From contig CAMLGG010000103.1 in the NCBI GenBank assembly GCA_946479475.1, forward strand, positions 1-16,609: DNA of 16,609 nt, written 5' to 3'. The position numbers were made by a program, and so were the translations under genes. Source of the DNA: an uncultured Ideonella sp. (GTDB taxonomy: Bacteria; Pseudomonadota; Gammaproteobacteria; Burkholderiales; Burkholderiaceae). Shown here piece after piece: positions 8,075-15,355 of this stretch (positions within the stretch are counted from its first letter, which is position 1; each line of letters starts with the position of its first letter). The notes below the pieces were generated by a model that was given only the letters and a program-made list of their open reading frames with translations, was not told the DNA's origin and ran no database searches.

Positions 8075-10882
8075 TTACAGCTTCACGCGCAGCGTCAGGT
8101 AGTACTGGCGGCCGTTCACGTAGATCGAGCGCGGCTGGTCCTCGTTGAGCGCGAAGTACTTGAGCTTCGGATTGTTGAGGTTGCGACCGTCCAGCGAGAT
8201 CGACATGCTGTCGTTGATCTTGTAGCCCAGCGTGGCCGAGAGGTTGCCCACGTCGTCCTGCGAGAAGGCGGTCGAGCGGTCCAGGCCGGAGTAGAACTTC
8301 GAGCGGAAGCTGTAGTTCACGCGGGCGCTGAAGAGGTCGTTCTCGAATGACCCGCCCAGGCTGTAGGAGTTCTTCGAGGCGCCGACCAGCGGCTTGCCGC
8401 CCTTTTCCTTCGCGTCGGTGTAGGTGTAGTTGGCGTTGACCGAGATGCTCGAAGTCACCGGCTGCTCGTAGGCGAGCTCGAAGCCGCTGACCTTGCCCTT
8501 GGTGTTCACCGGCACCGTCAGCACGTAGGTGTCCAGCGAGCCCTGCGGGTTGGTCGCGCTGTAGGTCATGAACTCCTTGCGCACCTGGCCGTAGCCGATG
8601 TAGCTGTCCAGGTCCATGTAGAAGGCACTGCCGGACAGCAGGGAGCGGGGCGCGAAATACCACTCCAGCGTCGCGTCGAAGTTGTTCGATCGCACGGGCT
8701 TCAGGTCCGGATTGCCGCCGCTGCCTTCGCCTTCGCCGCCTTGCACCGCCGGCGGGCTCAGGGCCACCCATCCGGCGAGGGCCGAGTAGTCGGGCCGCGT
8801 CATGGTCCGCGAGGCGGCGAAGCGGGCGACCAGGTCCTTGGCCAGGTCGATGCGCAAGTTGGCGCTCGGCAGCCAGTCGGTGTAGAGGTGGTCGACGGTC
8901 GTCGGCAGGAAGGGGCCGAAGGCCGAGGTGGTGACGGCGCCCGGCGTGTTGGCGCTGACAGCCACGTTGCTCGTCACGCTCTCACGCGTCTGCACCAGTC
9001 GCATGCCGACGTTGCCGGACCAGCCCTGGCCGGAGAGATCGGCCTGGACGTAGGCGGCGCTGCTGCGCTCCTGCAGGCCGTACTCGGAGTTCCAGTCCTC
9101 GCGCGAGCCGTCGGTGGCGCGGTTGGTGAACTTGTCGTTGTAGGCGGCCAGCTGCTGCGGCGAGTAGAACCAGATGTTGCGCGGGAACGTGCCTCCGAGG
9201 CCGCTGCCGAAGTTGCCCGGGTAGCTCGAGACGCCGCCGGCCGGGAAGTTCGCCGGGTCGAACGGCGACTGCGAGCCCACCGGGCAGAAATACTGCTGGC
9301 TCCAGTCGAAGGCGACGGTGTTGCCCTGCGCGTCCTTGCACGCGGGGCCCTGGCCGACCACGCCATGGGAATCACGACTGTGGCTGGCGTAGCGCACGCC
9401 GAACTTCACGCCCGACAGGATGCCCGCGTCGGCGCCGTACTCGCCGTCGAACTGGGCCCAGTTCTCACGGTCGTTCACCTTCACGTTCTGGTCGCCGAAG
9501 ATCCAGCCCAGCGGCACGCCGGCGGGGCTGGCGTTGTCGGCGTTGCCCAGCGACCAGTCGGCCGCGCGGTCGGTCCCGTTCAGCGTCCACGAGCCGCCCG
9601 AGCCTATGCCGGTGTTCCACTCGGCCACGTCCTGCGTCGGCGTCTGGCCGGTGCCGCGCGTCGTGCCCAGCTTGGTCAGGAAGGTCATGCTGTCGCTGAC
9701 GCGGAACTTGGCGTCCAGGTTCAGGAACGAGGAGTCCGACTTCGCATCCGGCCGCGAGATCTGGTCATACACGCCGTACTGGGTGCCCGCCACCGGCGTG
9801 AAGTCGGCCGAGACCAGCGTGTTGTTGCGCACCACGTAGCCGTCGTCCGGCGACTGGCCCGCGCCCTTGTTGATGAAGTGCGTGTTCCAGAGCAGGTAGT
9901 TGCGGTTGTAGTTCGGCGCGTCCATCTTGGACACGAAGCCGGTCAGCCCGACGGTGAGGTCGTTCGACGGCTTGACCTGCATCTCGATCAGCCCGCCCTG
10001 GCGGGTGCGCTCCTGCTCGAACAGGGCCGAGCCGATCATGGTCGGGTACCAGACGCCGGCGAGGTCGGGATGGGCGTTGGCCACGGCGCTGCCGGCGGCG
10101 ATCTGCTCGTAGCCCAGCAGCTCCTGGCCGTCGCGGCGAAGGTGGCGCTTCTCCGAGAAGGCCTGGGCGAGGATGCCGAAGGTATTGGCCTCGTTCTTCC
10201 AGTTCAGCAGGGCGCTCAGCTGCGGGTCGGTCTTGTCCGGCAGGTCGGCGTAGACCACGCCGACGTTGGCCTCCAGCGTCAGCGGCTTGCGGAACTCCAG
10301 CGGCTTGCGCGTCAGGATGTTGACCGTGCCGACGACGCCACCCTCGACATCGCTGGCCTGGGCGCTCTTGTGGATGATGACCTGGCCGACCAGTTCCGAC
10401 GGCAGCAGCGAGTAGCTCACGCTGCGGCCCACCGTGCCGGTCTGGTTCAGCACGAACCAGTCGCCGGAGGAGACCGAGTGCCCGTTGATCAGGGTCTGGG
10501 TGAGGCTGGGGTTGGTACCGCGCATGCTGACGCGGTCGTTCTCGTCGAAGCCGCCTTCGTTGGCGCCGGCGGAGCTGATGGTCACGCCTGCCACGCGCTG
10601 AAGGGAGTCGGCGACGTTCTTGTCGGGCATCTTGCCGACGTCCTCGGCGGTGATGACCTCGACGTGGGTGTCGGCGTCGCGCTTGACCTGCAGCGACTTC
10701 TGCAGCGAGGCCCGGATGCCCCGGATCTCGACCTGTTCGACCTTGTCCTCGGTTCCCGTGCCGGCCGCGGGGGCTGCGGCGGGGGCTGCCGGGGCCGCAG
10801 CGGGAGCCGTCTGCGCCAGCGCGGCGCTGTGCAGCAGGAACAAGGCCGCGGCGGCGGCTGTCGGTGTCAGTGTCGTCTTCAT
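8075..10882 (-). CDS. TonB-dependent outer-membrane receptor, Xanthomonas/Caulobacter type
   Basis: A 935-residue outer-membrane active transporter energised by TonB-ExbB-ExbD. The signal peptide is residues 1-23 or 24 (cleavage near ALAQ). A low-complexity Ala/Pro linker spans 25-41, followed by a TonB-box-like segment (VEQVEIR, 48-54). The plug domain has IRASLQKSL, the ITAEDVGKMPDKNVADSLQRVAGV block and SMRGTNPSLTQTLINGH, all hallmarks of the TonB-Xanth-Caul group (TIGR01782). The rest is a beta-barrel with long loops, one bearing a close Cys pair. That group commonly imports carbohydrates, but the substrate here is unknown. The ATG at 10882 is chosen for its GAGG site and correct signal peptide; an in-frame start at 10963 would prepend a His/Ser-repeat artefact. 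Divergent from a GntR regulator that probably controls it. Confidence 0.92.
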   Translation of the reverse strand: MKTTLTPTAAAAALFLLHSAALAQTAPAAAPAAPAAAPAAGTGTEDKVEQVEIRGIRASLQKSLQVKRDADTHVEVITAEDVGKMPDKNVADSLQRVAGVTISSAGANEGGFDENDRVSMRGTNPSLTQTLINGHSVSSGDWFVLNQTGTVGRSVSYSLLPSELVGQVIIHKSAQASDVEGGVVGTVNILTRKPLEFRKPLTLEANVGVVYADLPDKTDPQLSALLNWKNEANTFGILAQAFSEKRHLRRDGQELLGYEQIAAGSAVANAHPDLAGVWYPTMIGSALFEQERTRQGGLIEMQVKPSNDLTVGLTGFVSKMDAPNYNRNYLLWNTHFINKGAGQSPDDGYVVRNNTLVSADFTPVAGTQYGVYDQISRPDAKSDSSFLNLDAKFRVSDSMTFLTKLGTTRGTGQTPTQDVAEWNTGIGSGGSWTLNGTDRAADWSLGNADNASPAGVPLGWIFGDQNVKVNDRENWAQFDGEYGADAGILSGVKFGVRYASHSRDSHGVVGQGPACKDAQGNTVAFDWSQQYFCPVGSQSPFDPANFPAGGVSSYPGNFGSGLGGTFPRNIWFYSPQQLAAYNDKFTNRATDGSREDWNSEYGLQERSSAAYVQADLSGQGWSGNVGMRLVQTRESVTSNVAVSANTPGAVTTSAFGPFLPTTVDHLYTDWLPSANLRIDLAKDLVARFAASRTMTRPDYSALAGWVALSPPAVQGGEGEGSGGNPDLKPVRSNNFDATLEWYFAPRSLLSGSAFYMDLDSYIGYGQVRKEFMTYSATNPQGSLDTYVLTVPVNTKGKVSGFELAYEQPVTSSISVNANYTYTDAKEKGGKPLVGASKNSYSLGGSFENDLFSARVNYSFRSKFYSGLDRSTAFSQDDVGNLSATLGYKINDSMSISLDGRNLNNPKLKYFALNEDQPRSIYVNGRQYYLTLRVKL

Positions 10883-10897
10883 GGGTCCCTCGAGGGT

Positions 10898-10921
10898 GTG
10901 GCTGTGGCTATGGCTGTGGCG
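10898..10921 (-). repeat. Four tandem hexamers in the receptor 5' leader
   Basis: On the plus strand GTGGCT, GTGGCT, ATGGCT, GTGGCG lie head to tail, 16-39 bp before the receptor start codon. They would be in the 5' untranslated region. A perfect 10-bp palindrome CCCTCGAGGG (10887-10896) follows immediately and contains the ribosome binding site. Confidence 0.6.
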
Positions 10922-10936
10922 GAACTCTTCGGTGCG

Positions 10937-10973
10937 TACCAATGTACTACCAATTAATGCCACTTAGCTACCA
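10937..10973 (-). promoter_or_regulatory. Phased TGGTA direct repeats upstream of the receptor gene
   Basis: Read on the minus strand, four copies TGGTA, TGGCA, TGGTA, TGGTA start at spacings of 11, 10 and 11 bp, about one DNA turn each. They sit 55-91 bp upstream of the receptor start codon in a locally AT-richer stretch. The same pentamer occurs three times facing the other divergent gene. I infer an operator array for the GntR protein or a shared regulator. Confidence 0.5.
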
Positions 10974-11037
10974 CTTTTGATGAGGGAAACACCTGAGGCG
11001 GACAATGGTCTGGTTGCCCCAGGGTAGGTGTGGGCCC

Positions 11038-11062
11038 AATGCCGGTGCGCATGCGCCGCATT
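11038..11062. promoter_or_regulatory. Palindrome midway in the receptor/GntR intergenic region
   Basis: GCGCATGCGC at 11047-11056 is a perfect 10-bp palindrome, flanked by AATGC (11038-11042) and GCATT (11058-11062), giving an interrupted two-level dyad. It lies between the two TGGTA arrays. The function is unknown; protein binding is a possibility. Confidence 0.35.
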
Positions 11063-11072
11063 GCGGGGCATC

Positions 11073-11100
11073 TGGTATCCGAGTTGGTACGCTAGTGGTA
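11073..11100 (+). promoter_or_regulatory. Phased TGGTA direct repeats upstream of the GntR gene
   Basis: TGGTA occurs at 11073, 11085 and 11096, spaced 12 and 11 bp, all pointing toward the GntR gene and ending 32 bp before its ATG. It mirrors the array on the receptor side and suggests autoregulation. The half-site resembles the TGGT arm of DasR/NagR-type operators as I remember them; here the arms repeat directly rather than as a palindrome. Confidence 0.5.
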
Positions 11101-11132
11101 TCTACGCCAGTTCGCATCACAATCGAGCGGTC

Positions 11133-11888
11133 ATGAATGCCAGCCCCCAGACCCTCGTCGAGCGCCTCCTGGCCGCGCTGGACGCGGATGCCAGCCAGCC
11201 GCTGTACCAGCAGCTCCAGCGGGCGTTGAGAGAAGCCATCGAAAGCCAGTTCCTGGCGGCCGACGACGCGCTGCCGTCCGAGCGCCAGCTGGCGGCGGAC
11301 CTGGGGGTGTCGCGCATCACCGTGCGCAAGGCGATCGACGGGCTGGCCGAGGAGGGGCTTCTGGTCAGCCGCCAGGGCTCCGGCAACTTCGTCAGCTCGC
11401 GGATCGACAAGAACTTCGCCAAGCTGACGTCGTTCTCCGAGGACATGCGCTCGCGAGGCCGCACGCCGCGCACCGAGTGGCTCAAGCGCACGGTCGGGAC
11501 GGTGTCGCCGGAAGAGGCGCTCAAGCTGGCGCTCAGCCCGGGCTCGACGGTCTACCGCTTCCACCGCCTTCGCTTCGCGGACAACGCGCCGATGGCGCTG
11601 GAGTACGCCACGGTGATCGCGAGCGCGCTGCCTTCGCTGGAAGCCGTCAAGGACTCGCTCTACGACGCCCTCGAGGCCACCGGCCACCGCCCGGTGCGAG
11701 CGTTGCAGAGGCTGCGCGCGCTGCTGCTCAACGACGAGCAGGCCGCCTTGCTCCAGGCGCAGCCGGGCGACGCGGGCCTGCTGGTGGAGCGCCTGGGCTA
11801 CCTGCGCGACGGCCGCGCGGTCGAGCTCTCGCAGTCGTTCTACCGTGGCGACACCTACGACTTCATCGCCGAGCTGAGCGCGAGCTGA
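11133..11888 (+). CDS. GntR-family regulator with UTRA domain (HutC subfamily)
   Basis: A 251-residue transcription regulator. An N-terminal winged helix-turn-helix (about 18-88) has PLYQQLQRALREAI, LPSERQLAADLGVSRITVRK and the wing LLVSRQGSGNFV. A C-terminal UTRA ligand-binding domain (about 95-248) starts at KLTSFSEDMRSRG and contains the paired VYRFHRLRFAD and GDAGLLVERLGYLRDGRAVE strands. HutC-subfamily members usually respond to a small effector such as a sugar phosphate or urocanate. Its divergent placement from the TonB receptor and the repeated TGGTA sites on both sides imply it controls the receptor and itself, probably as a repressor. NagR/DasR-like amino-sugar sensing is possible but unproven, since no nag genes are nearby. 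The ATG is chosen to fit the family N-terminus. Confidence 0.9.
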   Translation: MNASPQTLVERLLAALDADASQPLYQQLQRALREAIESQFLAADDALPSERQLAADLGVSRITVRKAIDGLAEEGLLVSRQGSGNFVSSRIDKNFAKLTSFSEDMRSRGRTPRTEWLKRTVGTVSPEEALKLALSPGSTVYRFHRLRFADNAPMALEYATVIASALPSLEAVKDSLYDALEATGHRPVRALQRLRALLLNDEQAALLQAQPGDAGLLVERLGYLRDGRAVELSQSFYRGDTYDFIAELSAS

Positions 11889-12010
11889 CCCAGCCCCGAC
11901 GCCGCCTGCGGTGTCCCTGCCCTTGCCCATGAAGGGCGCCACCCGGCCGCCGCCAGCCGGCATCCGCCTTGCCCTGCCGACACGTCGAAGCACCTTCTTC
12001 GGGAGAAGCC
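11889..12010 (+). promoter_or_regulatory. Intergenic leader before the DUF2231 gene with hairpin at the RBS
   Basis: CTTCT (11994-11998) and AGAAG (12004-12008) form a 5-bp stem that overlaps the GGGAGAA ribosome binding site (12001-12007). An upstream GAAG (11987-11990) could compete for the same CTTC. The rest is GC-rich without a clear promoter or terminator. Confidence 0.25.
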
Positions 12011-12520
12011 ATGGAAAGCAGAGTCAGGCTGTTCGGCCACCCCTTGCACCAGATGCTGATCGTGTTCCCGCTGGGCTTGCTGGCCACCTCGGTGGTCTTC
12101 GATCTCATGCACCTGCTCGGCGGGAGCGTCACCGCGCCGGGGATTGCCTACGCGTTGATCGCGGCCGGCCTGGTCGGCGGCCTGCTGGCGGCGCCCTGGG
12201 GCTTCATCGACTGGCTGGCGATCCCGCGCGGCACCCGGGCCAAGGCGATCGGCGCGATGCACGGTGGAGGCAACGTCGTCGTGCTGCTGCTGTTCGCTGC
12301 GAGCTGGTGGTTGCGTGACGGCCGCGCCGAGCAGCCGCCCGCGGCAGCCTGGGTGCTGTCGTTCTGCGGCGCCGGCCTGGCGCTGGTCACGGCCTGGCTC
12401 GGCGGGGAACTGGTCGACCGCCTGGGCGTGGGCGTCTCCGCCAACGCCCACCTCGATGCCCGCAGCTCCCTCGACGGCCCCGCGGAGCCGCCGCGCGATG
12501 CCGCGCATGCGAGGAGATAG
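12011..12520 (+). CDS. DUF2231 integral membrane protein
   Basis: A 169-residue inner-membrane protein of the DUF2231 family (unknown function). The opening GHPLHQMLIVFPLGLLATSV is the family hallmark, with a short His/Pro motif leading into the first helix. Four hydrophobic segments are visible (about 13-35, 43-65, 82-98, 108-128). The second is followed by PWGFIDWLAIPRGTRAK, and the third is preceded by AMHGGGN; His and Arg near membrane edges are typical of the family and could bind metal or haem, but that is speculation. The C-terminal 40 residues are hydrophilic and poorly conserved-looking. GGGAGAA 3 nt before the ATG supports this start; an upstream in-frame ATG at 11969 lacks such a site. 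Confidence 0.85.
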   Translation: MESRVRLFGHPLHQMLIVFPLGLLATSVVFDLMHLLGGSVTAPGIAYALIAAGLVGGLLAAPWGFIDWLAIPRGTRAKAIGAMHGGGNVVVLLLFAASWWLRDGRAEQPPAAAWVLSFCGAGLALVTAWLGGELVDRLGVGVSANAHLDARSSLDGPAEPPRDAAHARR

Positions 12521-12543
12521 GCCCGGCCAGCCGCATGCCGGCA

Positions 12544-12690
12544 TCAGCGCGCCACCGCGGCCAGGGCGAGGACCAGCGCCTGCGCCGACGCCGGAGGCAA
12601 GCCGATCAGCGCGACCGCCTCGGCCACCACCAGGCTCAGGAGGACCGAGGCGGCCAGGGCTGCGGCGCGGATGCGAATCGGGGTGTTCAT
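12544..12690 (-). CDS. Small single-helix membrane protein, 48 residues
   Basis: An unrecognised small protein beginning MNTPIRIRAAALAASVLLSL: a short basic N-terminus and then a continuous hydrophobic segment (about 8-30), followed by a second apolar stretch to the end (ALVLALAAVAR). It could be a one- or two-helix membrane peptide or a secreted peptide with an AEA cleavage site. GGAGA lies 6 nt upstream of the ATG and supports translation. It is divergent from the LysR gene across a region with paired inverted repeats, so it may be the LysR target. It ends 23 bp from the convergent DUF2231 stop. An upstream in-frame start (12747) would prepend 19 residues and run through one of the repeats. 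Confidence 0.6.
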   Translation of the reverse strand: MNTPIRIRAAALAASVLLSLVVAEAVALIGLPPASAQALVLALAAVAR

Positions 12691-12719
12691 GGCGGTCTCC
12701 AGGAAGGGTGAGAGATCAG

Positions 12720-12734
12720 TGCTGGTAAGCGTAT
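12720..12734 (-). promoter_or_regulatory. Operator-like arm upstream of the small membrane protein
   Basis: GCTGGTAAGC (12721-12730) is the exact reverse complement of GCTTACCAGC at 12788-12797. Read on the minus strand it directly follows a TATACG hexamer, as the other copy follows TATGCT on the plus strand. Each copy therefore lies just downstream of a possible -10 element of its own gene. Confidence 0.5.
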
Positions 12735-12784
12735 AGGCCTTCATCAACCTGAGGAATCGACTTCTTCTGGCGTATTTGGTCAGC

Positions 12785-12800
12785 TATGCTTACCAGCATG
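12785..12800 (+). promoter_or_regulatory. Operator-like arm at the LysR gene start
   Basis: GCTTACCAGC (12788-12797), the inverted partner of 12721-12730, sits directly before the ATG at 12798 and overlaps an earlier possible ATG at 12786. The preceding TATGCT (12785-12790) resembles a -10 hexamer, although no good -35 is visible 17 bp upstream. Binding here would block LysR transcription or translation initiation. Confidence 0.5.
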
Positions 12801-13781
12801 AGCCGACTGCCCCTGAACACGCTGCCGGCGTTCCGCGCCGTCGCCCGCACCGCCAACCTGCGGGCCGCCGCCGAGGAGCTCTACCTCACGCACAGCGCCG
12901 TGAGCCAGCAGATCAAGTTGCTGGAGGAGCAGCTCGGCTTCGAGCTTTTCGACCGCCGCGGCCGCCGGGTCGTGTTGAACGCAGCAGGTGCCGCGTTGCT
13001 GCGGGCCGTGGAGCCGGCGCTGGATGCGCTGGACGAGGGCGTGCGATCCGCCGCTTCCGCTTCATGCACGGCCGAGACACGCCTGCGCATCACGCTGCTC
13101 TCGTCCTTCGCCCAGCGCTGGCTCCTGCCACGCATGGCCCGCTGGCGCGAACGGCATCCGCAGATAGGGCTGGAGCTGCACACCTCGCAGCACCTGGTCG
13201 ACCTGCCGCGCGAGGGCTTCCATGCCGCCTTGCGCCAGGGCCTGGGCCAGTGGCGCGGGCTGGAGGCCATCTGCCTGACCGATTCGCCGCTCATCGTCAT
13301 CGGCTCGCCGCAAGCCGCGCGACGCCTGCGGGGCCGCGGGCCGGCCGCGCTGGCCGACGAGCCGCTCCTGGGCCACGGGCCCCTGTGGCAACGCTGGTTC
13401 GAGCTCAACGGGGTGAAGGCCCGGGTGAACCCGGTCGCCTCCTTCAGCGATGCGGGCCTGATGCTGCAGGCCACCGAGCAGAACCTCGGCCTGGGACTGG
13501 CGCGCGAGATCCTGGCCGCCGATGCGTTGCGCGAAGGCCGGCTCCATCGCCTGTCCCCCGTCTCGATGCGTACCGAGGAGGCGGACGCCTTCTGGCTCGC
13601 GTTCCCGCCCAACCTGGCCGACTGGCAGCCCCTGAAGGCGCTGCGCGAATGGCTGCTCGACGAACTCGCCGCGTCGCAGCGCGAGCTCGACGCCGATGCC
13701 GGCGCCCAGGCCGATCCTCAGGGCGGCGCGGGCGGGCCGCCGAGCTCGACGCAGTTGCGCCCGGCACGCTTGGCGCGGTAG
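12798..13781 (+). CDS. LysR-family transcriptional regulator, GcvA-like
   Basis: A 327-residue DNA-binding regulator. The winged HTH (about 1-62) has LNTLPAFRAVARTANLRAAAEELYLTHSAVSQQIK as its core followed by LEEQLGFELFDRRGRRVVL, the GcvA/AmpR-like pattern. A periplasmic-binding-protein-like effector domain (about 90-295) follows. I choose the ATG at 12798 because MSRLPLNTLPAF matches the family start and leaves the inverted repeat outside the gene; the ATG at 12786 would add four residues. The last 30 or so residues (Asp/Ala/Gly/Pro-rich) go beyond the usual LysR length and overlap the convergent cyclase gene by 64 bp. It is divergent from a small membrane protein, the likely target. The effector is unknown. 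Confidence 0.88.
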   Translation: MSRLPLNTLPAFRAVARTANLRAAAEELYLTHSAVSQQIKLLEEQLGFELFDRRGRRVVLNAAGAALLRAVEPALDALDEGVRSAASASCTAETRLRITLLSSFAQRWLLPRMARWRERHPQIGLELHTSQHLVDLPREGFHAALRQGLGQWRGLEAICLTDSPLIVIGSPQAARRLRGRGPAALADEPLLGHGPLWQRWFELNGVKARVNPVASFSDAGLMLQATEQNLGLGLAREILAADALREGRLHRLSPVSMRTEEADAFWLAFPPNLADWQPLKALREWLLDELAASQRELDADAGAQADPQGGAGGPPSSTQLRPARLAR

Positions 13782-15355
13782 AGCGCGGCGTCCGCGTCGG
13801 CCAGCAGCTCGCCCAGCGTGGCGTCGCCTGGTGCCGCGGGCTGCAGGGCGGCGACGCCGATGCTGACGCTGACCCGCGAATCGCCGGCCTCCTCGCTCCA
13901 GTCGTGCCCGGCGACCTGCCGGCGCAGACGCTCCGCGATCTCGGCGGCCCGGTCGGGCGTGCTGCCGGGCCAGGCGAGCAGGAACTCCTCGCCCCCGAGG
14001 CGGGCCACGACGTCGTGCGGCCGCCCATGCTCGCGCAGCAGCCGCGCCAGCGCCATCAGCACGCGGTCACCCGCGGCGTGGCCGTGCGCGTCGTTGATGG
14101 CCTTGAAGTGGTCCACGTCGATCATCGCCACCGACAGCGGCGAGGCGGTCCGGTCGGCCAGCAGGCCATGCAGCGCGCGCTCGCAGCCGCGGCGATTGAG
14201 CAGGCCGGTCAGCGGATCGCGCGACGCCGCTTCCTCCAAGGCATTGGCCCGCTCACGTTGCGCCGAGGCCTCGCGGCGCGTCTGCTCGATCTCCAGGCGC
14301 GTCACCAGCTGCTCGGCCTGGGCAGTCAGCTGGGCCACGCTGCGGCGGCGCTGCAGGCCGTGGAAGCGCTCGAAGGCGTCGAGCGCTCCGGCCGCATCGC
14401 CCAGGGCGCGGCGCGCCCGGGAGAGCGCCCGCAGCGCGCGCATCAGCGTGACCTGCGGCGGCGATTCGCCCATGGCCGCGATGAGGGCGGCCAGGTCTTC
14501 GGCGGCGCGCGCGAAATCCCCCCGGTTCACCGCCAGCTCCCCGAGGGAGCACTGCACCCGCCAGCACAGGCTGTCGTAGTGGTGCCCGCGAGCGCGCTGC
14601 AAGGCCGACTCCAGCAGCGCAGCGGCTTCCTCATGCTGGCCGAGGTGGTTCAGCGCGTCGGCCAGGTTGGATTCGACGTAGACGCTGTAGAAGGGGTCGC
14701 CGAGCCGGTTGGCGATCGCCAGGCCTTGGCGCGAGCGTTCGCGCGCCTGCTCCAGCGCCAGGCGCGCGCCCTCCTCGTCGCCACCGTCGCGCAGCAGCTC
14801 GTGGCGGGTGAGGGCAACGGCGCTCAGGTTGTTCAGGCAGACGAAAAGCTCCTCGTCGCCTCCGCGGGCCTGGGCCAGCGCCAGCGCATCGCCCAGCAGC
14901 CGTTCGGCCTGCCACGGGTCGCCGATGCGTTCGAAGCAGGCCGCCAGCGCGTTCGTGAGCAGCACGCGCGCGCCCGCCAGGCCCGCCTCCTCGGCCAGGC
15001 GCAGGCCGGCACGTGCCGCCTCCAGCCCCGTGTTGAAGCGGCCGATCTCCGGCACGCCGAGGGCCACCCAGCGCAGCACCTGGCAGGCTGATTCGGTGGC
15101 GCCGGCCTCGACGAGCGCCTCCACCACTGGGCGATGGAGGGCATCCAGCGCGTCGAAACGGCCCTGGCGGTACAGGCTGCAGGCCAGGAGGAAGCCGGCC
15201 CGGCCCCGCGCCAGGCCGGTCGCTTCCGCGCACTCCCAGGCCCGCCGCGCAGCGCCTTCGCATTCGGGCAGTCCGAGCCTGGCGAGGGCCGCCTCGGCTT
15301 CGGCCAGCGCCGCCCGGCCAGCCTGGGCGCAGTCGGAAGCGGGCGAGGGACACAT
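13718..15355 (-). CDS. TPR-repeat diguanylate cyclase (GGEEF)
   Basis: A 545-residue cytoplasmic protein without membrane segments. Residues 15-330 are a run of helical pairs with TPR-like spacing (for example LLTNALAACFERIGDPWQAERLL and LADALNHLGQHEEAAALLESAL), which would bind a protein or peptide. A coiled coil at about 335-375 links to the GGDEF domain (376-540), with DPLTGLLNRRG, IDVDHFKAINDAHGHAAGD, an active-site variant GGEEF at 454-458, and an inhibitory RPHD at 445-448 exactly five residues upstream. It should be catalytically active and feedback inhibited. No clear Shine-Dalgarno precedes the ATG. The gene is divergent from a membrane histidine kinase and overlaps the LysR gene tail to tail by 64 bp. 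Confidence 0.9.
   Translation of the reverse strand: MCPSPASDCAQAGRAALAEAEAALARLGLPECEGAARRAWECAEATGLARGRAGFLLACSLYRQGRFDALDALHRPVVEALVEAGATESACQVLRWVALGVPEIGRFNTGLEAARAGLRLAEEAGLAGARVLLTNALAACFERIGDPWQAERLLGDALALAQARGGDEELFVCLNNLSAVALTRHELLRDGGDEEGARLALEQARERSRQGLAIANRLGDPFYSVYVESNLADALNHLGQHEEAAALLESALQRARGHHYDSLCWRVQCSLGELAVNRGDFARAAEDLAALIAAMGESPPQVTLMRALRALSRARRALGDAAGALDAFERFHGLQRRRSVAQLTAQAEQLVTRLEIEQTRREASAQRERANALEEAASRDPLTGLLNRRGCERALHGLLADRTASPLSVAMIDVDHFKAINDAHGHAAGDRVLMALARLLREHGRPHDVVARLGGEEFLLAWPGSTPDRAAEIAERLRRQVAGHDWSEEAGDSRVSVSIGVAALQPAAPGDATLGELLADADAALYRAKRAGRNCVELGGPPAPP

Noticed and set aside
10883..10963. Extended start of the TonB receptor at 10963
   Set aside because: The extra 27 residues contain a His/Ser repeat that only reflects the hexamer DNA repeat and would bury the signal peptide; the ATG at 10882 has its own ribosome site.
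12523..12541. CCGGC/GCCGG hairpin between the DUF2231 and small-protein genes as a terminator
   Set aside because: Only 5 bp with a 9-nt loop and no T-run; such matches are frequent in DNA of this base composition.
12776..15091. A 771-codon plus-strand open frame spanning the LysR and cyclase genes
   Set aside because: It crosses two recognised genes in other frames, shows no motif, and changes composition at the gene boundary as a shadow frame would.
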